Source of the DNA: Saprospiraceae bacterium
GTDB lineage: Bacteria > Bacteroidota > Bacteroidia > Chitinophagales > Saprospiraceae
DNA: 64,000 nucleotides
Assembly (NCBI GenBank): GCA_020629515.1
Contig: JAHDDE010000002.1
Coordinates: 16,594 to 80,593, forward strand
Direction of reading: 5' to 3'
Made by a program: the position numbers and the translations under genes. Shown piece after piece: positions 34,419 through 43,500 of this stretch. How positions within the stretch are numbered: position 1 is the stretch's first letter; the number at the start of each line of letters is the position of its first letter. The notes under the pieces were generated by a model. It was not told where the DNA came from. It ran no database searches and saw only the letters and a list, made by a program, of their open reading frames with translations.

Positions 34419-35734
34419 AAAATCAGAAAACAATAAGTGGCTTTTCTAAACTCAATAAGAGAGGAAAAATAAAATGGTTGGTTGAGAATTTTTTTAAGGA
34501 CCCGGAAAATGTCATGAGAGAGCTATCCAGCTACTGGTTAAAAAATGAGGAGCAACAAAGGGTTTTGGATGGCTTTAGTGAGAATACTGTTTCTAATTTT
34601 CCTATGCCATTTAGTATAGCGCCCAATTTTGTCATCAATGACAAGACGTATTGTATTCCTATGGTTATTGAGGAAAGTTCTGTAGTGGCAGCGGCAAGCA
34701 GTGCAGCAAAGTTTTGGATGACGCGAGGAGGCTTTAAAGCGACTGTGATTGATATTCAAAAGATAGGGCAATATCACTTCAACTTTAGTGGACAAAAGGA
34801 TAGGTTACAATATGTTTTAGATGAGTACAAAACTTATTTCCTAAAAAAGCTGAAACCTTATACAGAAAGTATGCAAAAAAGAGGTGGAGGCATAATAGAA
34901 ATGAGCTTACGTGATTTTCCAGAAGAGCCAGGATACTTTCAAATTCAAATGACCTTTGACACTTGTGACTCTATGGGCGCGAATTTTATCAACACCATAC
35001 TTGAAGAATTTGCCGTTCTTTTTGAGGCCAAGGTCAATGCGGAGTACAGCGGATTATATGACATCAGTACAGTGATGTGTATACTTTCTAATTATACTCC
35101 TGATTGTCTTGTTGAGGCCTCAGTAAGTTGTAATGTTGCAGATTTAGGACCTATACCAGGAGGTATTAAGCCAGAAGAATTTGCTGAGAAATTTGCACAA
35201 GCTATAAGAATTGCAGAAATCGACCCATACAGAGCTACAACACACAATAAGGGCATTTTTAACGGAATTGATTCTGTGGTGATAGCAACAGGAAATGATT
35301 TTAGAGCAATCGAAGCAGGTGGACACACCTATGCTGCCAGAAATGGTTCTTACTCTAGTCTTTCTCATTGCGAATTGTTAGATGATCAGTTCAAATTTTA
35401 TATCAGGGTTCCACTGGCGCTAGGTACTGTAGGTGGCCTAACTAAACTGCATCCAGTAGCGAAAAGATCTCTTGAGATGCTCGGCAATCCTAATGCAAAA
35501 GAACTAATGAAAATAATCGCCTCAGTAGGCCTAGCACAAAATTTTGCCGCCGTCAAATCACTAGTGACAACTGGGATACAAAAAGGTCATATGAAAATGC
35601 ATTTATCCAATGTTTTGAACCAATTAAAAGCAACTGAAAATGAGTTCAAACTTGCCGTTGAGCATTTCAGCAATAAGATAATTTCTCACCGTTCTGTTCA
35701 AGAGTTTTTAGAATCAATTCGGTCAAGTAATTGA
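34415..35734 (+). CDS. mvaA: hydroxymethylglutaryl-CoA reductase, class II-like
   Basis: 439 residues. It reduces HMG-CoA to mevalonate (class II enzymes also work backwards). The catalytic Glu is in MVIEESSVVAAASSAAKFW, the substrate-binding segment is DTCDSMGANFINT, and GTVGGLTKLHP with a later MKMHLSN supply the remaining active-site parts. It overlaps fni by 4 bp. With fni and the next kinase it shows that isoprenoids come from mevalonate here. Confidence 0.94.
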   Translation: MKNQKTISGFSKLNKRGKIKWLVENFFKDPENVMRELSSYWLKNEEQQRVLDGFSENTVSNFPMPFSIAPNFVINDKTYCIPMVIEESSVVAAASSAAKFWMTRGGFKATVIDIQKIGQYHFNFSGQKDRLQYVLDEYKTYFLKKLKPYTESMQKRGGGIIEMSLRDFPEEPGYFQIQMTFDTCDSMGANFINTILEEFAVLFEAKVNAEYSGLYDISTVMCILSNYTPDCLVEASVSCNVADLGPIPGGIKPEEFAEKFAQAIRIAEIDPYRATTHNKGIFNGIDSVVIATGNDFRAIEAGGHTYAARNGSYSSLSHCELLDDQFKFYIRVPLALGTVGGLTKLHPVAKRSLEMLGNPNAKELMKIIASVGLAQNFAAVKSLVTTGIQKGHMKMHLSNVLNQLKATENEFKLAVEHFSNKIISHRSVQEFLESIRSSN

Positions 35735-35836
35735 CTTTGACAAAAAAACTAACCAAATATTTGAATTTTTCATATTGAAAATATTCTCATGTATTGATAT
35801 ATTTCTATCTTCGACCACTATTAATTAATATCTCTA

Positions 35837-36781
35837 GTGGCGCGTAAACATTATCAAAGTCATGGCAAACTGCTTCTCTTTGGGGAATATGCAGTAATCG
35901 ATGGGGCTAAAGCTCTTGCCATACCGTGTAAAAAAGGCCAGTCATTAGAAATAAAACCTCACAGAGGATCTGATCTTATTTGGGAGTGCTACGACCACAA
36001 TAACGAATTATGGTTTGAGTCTCAAATTTCATTGTATGATTTTTCTGCAGTGCGAACATCAGATGAAGGAACATCCAAGTTTATCCAAAAGCTTTTAAAA
36101 GGGGCCGTCCGATATAATACCGAATTTTTAAACAAATGGAATGGATTTAAGGCTATCAGTAGATTGGAATTTCCAATTAACTGGGGTTTAGGTTCGAGTT
36201 CTACATTGATCAATAATGTAGCCTCTTGGGCTGAAATAAATCCATTCCATTTACACTTTAACATCTCTTCTGGTAGCGGTTATGATATAGCATGCGCAGA
36301 TGCAGATGGGCCGATTACATATCAACTTAAAGATGATGAGTTAAATTTTCAAGAAATTGATTTTGACCCATCATTTCTTGATCACGTGTACTTCCTATAT
36401 CTTGGAAATAAACAAAGTAGTGAATCTGCAATATATCACTACTCTAAGAATGTAAAGAAGAGGAAGGAATTGGCTAAGAAAGTATCTGCATTAACAGATG
36501 AAGCTATTAACTCAAACTCTTTAATTGATTTTTCAAAAGTCATAGAGGAGCACGAAACTCTTTTGGCAAAAGAAATTGGAATGCAGAAAGTTAAAGAAGT
36601 AAGATTTCCCGACTTCGAAGGATCCATTAAGTCTTTAGGTGCATGGGGTGGAGATTTTGCTATGGTATTAAGTGATCTACCAAAAGAACAACTTGTCACT
36701 TATTTTGCTGACAAGGGTTATGAAACATTCATCTCTTATGAGGACATGTTATACACCTCACAAGTCAAGGTAACGGGTTAA
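35837..36781 (+). CDS. GHMP kinase, GYDIA family (mevalonate-pathway kinase candidate)
   Basis: 314 residues from GTG 35837 (ARKHYQSHGKLLLFGEYAV). GHMP kinase signatures are HGKLLLFGEYAVIDGAKAL, the ATP loop NWGLGSSSTLINN, and the C-terminal LGAWGGDFAMVL. The SGYDIACADADGP motif marks the GYDIA subfamily seen in Bacteroidota, thought to act as mevalonate or phosphomevalonate kinase. A -7-like TATCTTCG (35806-35813) precedes it, so it may have its own promoter 102 bp after mvaA. Its stop overlaps the next, convergent gene by 4 bp. Confidence 0.85.
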   Translation: MARKHYQSHGKLLLFGEYAVIDGAKALAIPCKKGQSLEIKPHRGSDLIWECYDHNNELWFESQISLYDFSAVRTSDEGTSKFIQKLLKGAVRYNTEFLNKWNGFKAISRLEFPINWGLGSSSTLINNVASWAEINPFHLHFNISSGSGYDIACADADGPITYQLKDDELNFQEIDFDPSFLDHVYFLYLGNKQSSESAIYHYSKNVKKRKELAKKVSALTDEAINSNSLIDFSKVIEEHETLLAKEIGMQKVKEVRFPDFEGSIKSLGAWGGDFAMVLSDLPKEQLVTYFADKGYETFISYEDMLYTSQVKVTG

Positions 36782-37605
36782 AGTCCACGGTAATAGATCC
36801 ATTTAATTTGCCAAGTCAACAAGTACAGTCTAAGTTTTTGAGAGAGAGGTATATTTCTCAGACCTCTGTAGTCTAATGCATCCATAAATGTGGATAAACG
36901 CAATGGCAAAAAAGCATTGATCTTAGACCTTGGTGTATTATGATAATGATATCTTGACCCCATACCATATTTTTTTACTTTTTCTTTGAGCGAATCCCAC
37001 TTATGCCCAGGATAATCAACTATACAGTTAGGGTCATAGATGTGCTTTGTTCCTATGTCTATTGCCATTTTCGTCCATATAATATCGTTACCCGAAATTT
37101 GGTCATCAGGGAATAAGCCTATTTGATCAAATAGATTTTTTTGTACAATTAAGTTGCCAGCAGGAAATCCAAATTTTTTCTTATAATTTTTTCTGTTATT
37201 AAGATATAACAATGGATGAACCAAGCTTCTAAGAGAGGAGTCAAAAGGTTGGACTTTAAAATGTCCTGCTATCAGTCGATAATTTTGATCAATTAAATTG
37301 TCTATGACTTTTAGCCAGTTCGGATCTACTTTACAGCATGCGTCCAAAAAGCACAAGACCTTTCCTTTTGCTTGTTTTATTCCGACATTTCGAGAAGTGT
37401 AAGGATTTTTATTATTGGTATTATAGATCCATATAGTCCAAGTAAAAATTTCTTGAAGCTTTTTACTTTGCGGGTTGTCTAACTCGTTTTCGACTATGAT
37501 TAACTCTATTTGGTTTTTATCAAAATTGATTTCATTTATTGATGTTAGACATTTTTCCAGACAGCCATGTTGTCTATAGTGCGGTATGATGATTGAATAT
37601 TGGAT
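36778..37605 (-). CDS. glycosyltransferase family 2, start codon not canonical
   Basis: About 276 residues. The first ATG/GTG/TTG in frame is a TTG at 37356, in the middle of the GT-A domain (just before CFLDACCKVDP). Upstream, the same frame continues with the standard family-2 beginning: YSIIIPHYRQHGCLEKCLTSI, then ELIIVENELDNP, then NPYTSRNVGIKQAKGKV. It stays open to a TGA at 37663-37665 with no ATG, GTG or TTG. Possible starts are ATC 37605 (directly before QYSIIIP), ATC 37608, ATA 37614 or ATT 37620. The carboxy-terminal half has FPAGNLIVQKNLFDQIGLF. It is probably an inverting sugar transferase for a surface glycan; the sugar is unknown. Confidence 0.75.
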   Translation of the reverse strand: MQYSIIIPHYRQHGCLEKCLTSINEINFDKNQIELIIVENELDNPQSKKLQEIFTWTIWIYNTNNKNPYTSRNVGIKQAKGKVLCFLDACCKVDPNWLKVIDNLIDQNYRLIAGHFKVQPFDSSLRSLVHPLLYLNNRKNYKKKFGFPAGNLIVQKNLFDQIGLFPDDQISGNDIIWTKMAIDIGTKHIYDPNCIVDYPGHKWDSLKEKVKKYGMGSRYHYHNTPRSKINAFLPLRLSTFMDALDYRGLRNIPLSQKLRLYLLTWQIKWIYYRGL

Positions 37606-37671
37606 GATTCTTATAAAAATGGTTAAGAGACAACAAACTATGTAATTCTCATTATATCTTGCTCATAAAAA

Positions 37672-38793
37672 ATAGAAGCCTTTACTAAAATATTATTAGT
37701 TGCTGGATGGTATCCTTCGAGAAGGTCTCCATATAATGGGGACTTTATTAAAAATCAAGCTCATTTACTTAGAGCACAAGGGTTGAATATAGATGTGATC
37801 CATGCAGACATCAGTGTTTTGAATTGGAGGAATATTTTTAAGAGTAATCAGATTGAACATGGTTTTGAATTCTTATCTAATCATTGGTCAATACCGAGGA
37901 ACTCAAAGTTAGGGATGCAGAGATGGTTGATTATCTTTCAAAAACAAATCGATCGTTATCTATTAACACACCCAAAACCTTCTGTTATACATGCTCATAC
38001 ATATTTGGGTGCATGGGCGGCCATTAAGGCTAGTAAAGATCATGATATTCCATTAGTTGTTACGGAACACTTCACGGGTCTTTTATCTGGCAATATATCA
38101 GACTTACATGATGAAATTGCTAAAAGAGCATACAAAGAGTGCAACAAGATTTATGCTGTAAGCCATGCATTGGCACAATCAGTTCGAGGGCGTTATAATG
38201 TAAGAGTCGATGTTGTTCCGAATTTTATTGATGTCACTAAATTTTCATTAGTTAAGTCAATTGTAGAGACAGATGTCTATCGATTATTAGCAGTTGGAGA
38301 TTTGATAAAACGAAAGAGTTTTGACTTATTAATTGAGGCAATGAGTCTTTGTTCTAATGTGAAGTTAACTTTGGTTGGATCAGGTCCAGAAGAAAAGAAA
38401 CTAAAGAACCTGAGAGACAAAAAATGCGTAGAAGTTGAATTTGTCGGTCAGCAGAACCAAAGTCAGTTAGCACATTGGTACCAAAATAGTGATCTTCTGG
38501 TACATCCTAGTACAACAGAGACATTTGGGCTTGTTCTAATTGAAGCTATAGCTTGTGGCCTGCCTGTTGTTGCTTTTGAAAATGGAGGAGCATCAGATAT
38601 TATCAATGAAAGCAATGGTATAATTGTAAAAAATCGAAGTGTCCAAAACTTAGCACACGCTATACAGGAGCTTATTAGAAATAGAAAGCAGTTCAATCAA
38701 CAATCCATAAGAGGAACGATCATAAATAAATATTCTCCAAAAGTTGTTGCTAAAAGATTGAAAGAAGAATATGCCGAACTATTATCGGATTAG
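37672..38793 (+). CDS. glycosyltransferase family 4, start codon not canonical
   Basis: About 373 residues. The first canonical codon is TTG 37783, but the frame carries the classic GT4 beginning upstream: TKILLVAGWYPSRRSPYNGD then FIKNQAHLLRAQG. It is open to a TAA at 37666-37668 with no ATG, GTG or TTG; ATA 37672 is the best candidate start. The donor domain has VGDLIKRKSFDLLIEAM, VGSGPEEKKL and the EX7E motif in TETFGLVLIEAIACGLPVV. It is divergent from the family-2 gene, about 66 bp apart, which also lacks a canonical start. Substrate unknown. Confidence 0.82.
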   Translation: MEAFTKILLVAGWYPSRRSPYNGDFIKNQAHLLRAQGLNIDVIHADISVLNWRNIFKSNQIEHGFEFLSNHWSIPRNSKLGMQRWLIIFQKQIDRYLLTHPKPSVIHAHTYLGAWAAIKASKDHDIPLVVTEHFTGLLSGNISDLHDEIAKRAYKECNKIYAVSHALAQSVRGRYNVRVDVVPNFIDVTKFSLVKSIVETDVYRLLAVGDLIKRKSFDLLIEAMSLCSNVKLTLVGSGPEEKKLKNLRDKKCVEVEFVGQQNQSQLAHWYQNSDLLVHPSTTETFGLVLIEAIACGLPVVAFENGGASDIINESNGIIVKNRSVQNLAHAIQELIRNRKQFNQQSIRGTIINKYSPKVVAKRLKEEYAELLSD

Positions 38794-39603
38794 ATAGCTA
38801 AGCTTTTTCCAAAGTAACCAGATATAATTGTCTTTTCTAGGATGATAACTTATATAAGCATTGTAAATGCGCCTATAAGCTGGCTGACTTAGAAGGTTTT
38901 TTCGTTTTAACCATTTAGAATAAAAAAGGAATCGGAATTGATGCTGATCTTGAGGGGAAAAGTGTGAATTATTAGCATGGATGCGTCGTTGAGCGATGGG
39001 AACTTCAATGTTTTGATGCGTTAGAGAAAACCTGTAGGCTAATCTCCAAATAAAATCCGTGTCTTCTCCAATTGATAAGTTTTCATCAAATCCTCCAATA
39101 TTTAAGACAGCCGATCTTTTAACCGTCAAGGTAATGATAGAAAATCTTTCTGATGAATGGGTTGTGAGATAATCAAATAGAGCATCTGAATTGATACCAA
39201 TCGGGAGTCCTGTAACTTCTTCATAGCCAAGAGAAGGGTTCTCAAATACACTTTCAGTAATTCCGTAATAACCGTCTATATCTTCACGTAAACGAATACC
39301 ATCAAAGCGATTTTTTAAATAGAGATCATCACTATCTAAAAATGCGATCCACTCACACTGAGCATTTGATATAGCAAGATTACGACTAGCGCTTCTTCCT
39401 CTATTTTGATTTTCATGATGTTTAAATATTTTGATTTGAGAGTATTCTAAAGATAAACGGGTTATAATTGTTAAGGAGTCGTCCTTAGAGCCGTCATCAA
39501 CAACAAGTATTTCTTTGATAGAATCATGTTCTACGGCAGATAGAATACTTGACTCGATCCACTTTGCAGCATTATAAACAGGTATAATTAAGCTTACATC
39601 CAT
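38782..39603 (-). CDS. glycosyltransferase family 2
   Basis: 273 residues from ATG 39603. GT-A fold: VSLIIPVYNAAKWIESSI, EILVVDDGSKDDS, the DxD-type WIAFLDSDDLYL, and the later GGFDENLSIGEDTDFIWRL. Inverting transferase, probably at the inner face of the membrane. Its 3' end overlaps the convergent GT4 gene by 12 bp. Its start is 35 bp from the divergent family-2 gene, with a perfect inverted repeat between them. Confidence 0.9.
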   Translation of the reverse strand: MDVSLIIPVYNAAKWIESSILSAVEHDSIKEILVVDDGSKDDSLTIITRLSLEYSQIKIFKHHENQNRGRSASRNLAISNAQCEWIAFLDSDDLYLKNRFDGIRLREDIDGYYGITESVFENPSLGYEEVTGLPIGINSDALFDYLTTHSSERFSIITLTVKRSAVLNIGGFDENLSIGEDTDFIWRLAYRFSLTHQNIEVPIAQRRIHANNSHFSPQDQHQFRFLFYSKWLKRKNLLSQPAYRRIYNAYISYHPRKDNYIWLLWKKLSYLIR

Positions 39604-39609
39604 GTACCT

Positions 39610-39632
39610 CTAAAATAGACTTTCTATTTTAG
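39610..39632. promoter_or_regulatory. symmetric inverted repeat / divergent -7 elements
   Basis: CTAAAATAGA (39610-39619), a 3-nt centre, and its exact complement (39623-39632). Each arm, read outward, contains TATTTTAG (one base off TAnnTTTG) ending exactly 6 nt before each start codon. The whole 35-bp gap between the two glycosyltransferase genes is therefore either two back-to-back promoters for nearly leaderless mRNAs or one operator shared by both. Confidence 0.5.
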
Positions 39633-39638
39633 CCTTCA

Positions 39639-40538
39639 ATGAATCAAGATTTTGAACTTTCAATATTAGTATGCACATATAATCGCTTAGACATCTTAGG
39701 AGATTGTTTAAGATCAATCCAAAAGCAAGATTATGAGGAAAGAAAAGTAGAGGTTATCGTTGTCAATAATTATCCTTCAGATAATCAAAGAATAGAGGTT
39801 CTTTTAAAAGAATTTCCTTCTTTTAGATTAATATATCAACCCTCTCCTGGTCTCAGTAAAGCTAGAAATATAGGTATAGCGAATTCACTCGGAAGATGGA
39901 TAGGATTTATTGATGATGATGCCATTTTGCCAGCGGGTTTTATCGAAAAAGCATTGGAGATAATTGAAGAAGATAAATTTGATTGTTTTGGAGGAGGTAT
40001 AGCGTCTTGGTGGAGATATGGTCGACCGAGGTGGTTGTCAGAAGATTATGGATCCAAGCCAAAAATATTAACCCATCGTGGCCAGTTGATCAATCAACAA
40101 TTCAATTGGGGGAGTAATATATTTATAAGAAAAGTTGCTCTCGACGATGTTGGAGGTTTTCCTGAAAACATAGGTATGAAAGGAAATAAAATTGGATATG
40201 CTGCAGAAAATTTGGTTCAAATTAAGCTAAGAGCAAAAGGATATATATTAGGTTTTGATCCTACCCTTGAAGTCGATCACTTAGTTAATAAGCATAAATT
40301 AAGGTTGAAATGGCATATTAAATCAGCCTATGCGACAGCAAGAGATGGTCGTGATGTATATCCAATCGACTATACTTTGTCAGGTTATTGTAAAACATTA
40401 AGACGATTAATAGCTGCCCCCATAAAAGGAATATTCCAATTAGCCTCCACAAATTACTATTGGGAGAATTGGATATTAGATACATGTATTCCTTGGGCCC
40501 AGTTGCTGGGCAAATTGAGATCCGCAGTTAAGTCTTAG
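39639..40538 (+). CDS. glycosyltransferase family 2
   Basis: 299 residues. GT-A fold with LSILVCTYNRLDILGDCL, the long donor site LSKARNIGIANSLGRWIGFI followed by DDDA, and a C-terminal part with GYAAENLVQIKLRAKGY. It lacks membrane helices. Its stop overlaps the end of the convergent PorU-like gene by 4 bp. Probably part of the same glycan pathway as its divergent neighbour. Confidence 0.9.
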   Translation: MNQDFELSILVCTYNRLDILGDCLRSIQKQDYEERKVEVIVVNNYPSDNQRIEVLLKEFPSFRLIYQPSPGLSKARNIGIANSLGRWIGFIDDDAILPAGFIEKALEIIEEDKFDCFGGGIASWWRYGRPRWLSEDYGSKPKILTHRGQLINQQFNWGSNIFIRKVALDDVGGFPENIGMKGNKIGYAAENLVQIKLRAKGYILGFDPTLEVDHLVNKHKLRLKWHIKSAYATARDGRDVYPIDYTLSGYCKTLRRLIAAPIKGIFQLASTNYYWENWILDTCIPWAQLLGKLRSAVKS

Positions 40539-43500
40539 TTTATTTTAAAGATTCTACCTTTTTTCTTGTCTTGACGACTGTCTAGATTGTTTATTATTTC
40601 ATAAAAGTAAATTCCAGTTGGCAGAATATTACCAGAGTCATCTAAGCCATCCCAGAGGTATCTATTTACGCCATAAAATAAACCACCAAAATCCTCTTTA
40701 TCGACTCGTTTAACCTGCTTACCATCTGCAGTGAAAATGCGGAGATAAAAGATCTCTGGGATCATGTCGTCTATATAAAATTCAAAGGTCAGATCATCTT
40801 TAAAAGGGTTCGGCCAAATATTAAAAGGATCTTCAGTAATCCTTTCTTCTACATTGAATGTTACTTGATAATTATACAACCCAGCAGGATTACCAGCGGG
40901 GTCTTTTGCATTAACATTTAGTATATACTCTCCATAAACACTTAGATTAGGATTGATGAAGAATGTAGCCGTATTATCATCGATATTATTTGCAGGCATA
41001 AACGTTACATCGGGATCTGATTCTGAAATATCTCGCACGAATACTTCAGGGTAGTAAAGAGTAATCTTGAAGTCGTCAGGATTGTCCAACAATACGTATG
41101 ATTCAGGGTCCGACAAGCTTATTTTGATTTCTGGGTTAGGGCCAGTTATATGTCCATTTTGTATGACTTGATTATTGAATGTTACATTTAAAAACGGTTG
41201 CTTATTATCAGGACGAACATAAAGCTGTGACTGTCCAAAATTATTATCTAAAGTTAATTCAGGTTGATCTTCGTTTGGATTTAATTCAACGCTTATGATG
41301 TATTTTCCTCCCAATCCATCAGTCTGAAGATATTCAGTAAACTGAATCTTGCTATGGGCAGGGACTTTTTCGGCCCTTTTCACAAAAATATTTTGTTTTC
41401 CAGACTCATCGGTCATGCGATATCTCACCAAAATTGGTTCCAAGTCTGAATTGCCAAGGTTCATTATATCAAAACTTATTTCGATTTCTTCACCTGCATT
41501 AACGGTATCTTCTAGCATGAAAGAATTTTCAATATTTGAGTATAGGGCAGCATCCGGTAAAGCATCGTATAGTACCCTCCAATAATCTAATGTGGAGCTG
41601 GTCCTATCAGGATCTGATATGTCATACTCAATTGCGATATACGGATAGACTGCTGAATTAATTTCACTTAAGTCAATGCTATATTCATCTGTTGTCCGTA
41701 TCAATAAATCCTTTGTACCATTTCTTTTCTTTAATCCATAAACATTTATAAAGCTGATATCGTCACCTTCTTTTTGTTCTGTCCAGATAAGTTGTTTCCA
41801 CGACTTGGCTGGCCCCACTGGTACACTTATAATTGTTCCTTCATTCCAAGTACTTGTAGCTTTTGAAGAAAGATCAATGGTAGATTCAATATTTTCACCC
41901 ACATCTTCTACAACTAGACCCTGACCTTTATCAAATATCATGGTAAACGGAACGGCTCCTTTTTCTTCGAGTTCTCTCACACGTATTGATCCATAGTTTT
42001 CCAATATTTCAAAAAGATCGTATCCCAATACTTCTTTATCATTTTGCCAATCTTCAATATTGAGTGTTGTTTTTTCATCCTCTATTAGGGTATGCAAAAA
42101 GACTCGCGCTCCTTCTGGTATCGACTCCAAAAGCTTCACGATATTTTCTCTGTCTGTAGTAGTTTTAGGATTATAAATGAACCCGTCTGGAGAATAAGGA
42201 ATACTTCCATAGTCGGATCCAGAGTTAGAGATAATGACCTCTTCTTTGTGCCATGCGAAAATGCCTATACCAGGAGCTAATTCTTTAGGATTGAGAGACC
42301 TCCATGGTGAGTTGTTTACAAAAACCCAAAAGTCATTAGGATCTTTTTTACGATTTTTTATCCTGATATCCCATTGTCTTTCTGCATATTGGACTCTGCG
42401 TGATGTTGTATCCAAAATCGTTTTAAAAAAATCGTCTGACAACCATTGATAATAATGACTTTGGTTCCAACCAGTGGGGCTATCCGGTAGATATACAAAA
42501 GATCGACTTTTCCAGGTATTAGATTTTAAACCAAATTCTGTGGGTTGTGGCGCAATTCTCCAGTAGTATACTCTCCCAGCTTCATAATCGATATCAGGAG
42601 ACCATTTAATTAAACTACTAGTGTTTTGTATTATAGTTTCTTTTTTCCATGGGCTCTCAAAAGTCTGAGAGGTATCTATCTCAAGAATGAATTCACCTCC
42701 AGGGTCAAACGCATTGTTAATCGATGCAATCAGCTCAAAATTTGCAGTATTATTTATTATTCCAAAATCTTCAGGAAAAACAGGAGAAGCGGTATTGTCA
42801 AGAATGAAAAACTCGTGACCTTCTTCTCCTGTTTCTTTTATTAGGCGATTATTTTTTTCTGCTTTAGGATCAGGATGCTCCATGATTTGATTCTCTGGAT
42901 CCAATATGATTTGTATTTGATTTTTTCCGACAGCATCAAAACCAGGATTAGGAATATCTACACTTATGGTTTGCGAATATGCCGGAGAAGGTATAGTTAC
43001 GTGGGTAGTATCTTTTTGATCATCACCAAACTCATGTATTATTACTAAATCCAACTCATTGTCTATGGTTTTTCCAATATTAACTACTTCAGCCTCTACA
43101 GTAATATCTCTTGTTGTAGAATTTATAATATCAGGTAATACTCTAACAGATTCATGATCAATTATATAATCAGGCCCATCAAATATCTTGAATCGATAAG
43201 CAGGATCTCCATGAAGAGTAAATTGTTGCAAAAGTGTCTGAATAGAAATACTCCCTTCATTAGCTCTCTTTTTCAGAGCTTCTTTGACTACCATTCCTAT
43301 CGTTGACCCATACAAGTCTTCTCCTAACAACTGATAAAGATTGAGTCCCATGTTGTATTGAGGATTGATATATGCAGTACCAGATGAAGCTAAGAATACT
43401 GTAGCCCCCATGTCCTTATGTAGCACAAACTGCTCACTTATTCCTCTATTTCCCGAAAAAATATTCCCAGAATGGCATCCTAAAGAAAGTAATATTGGGT

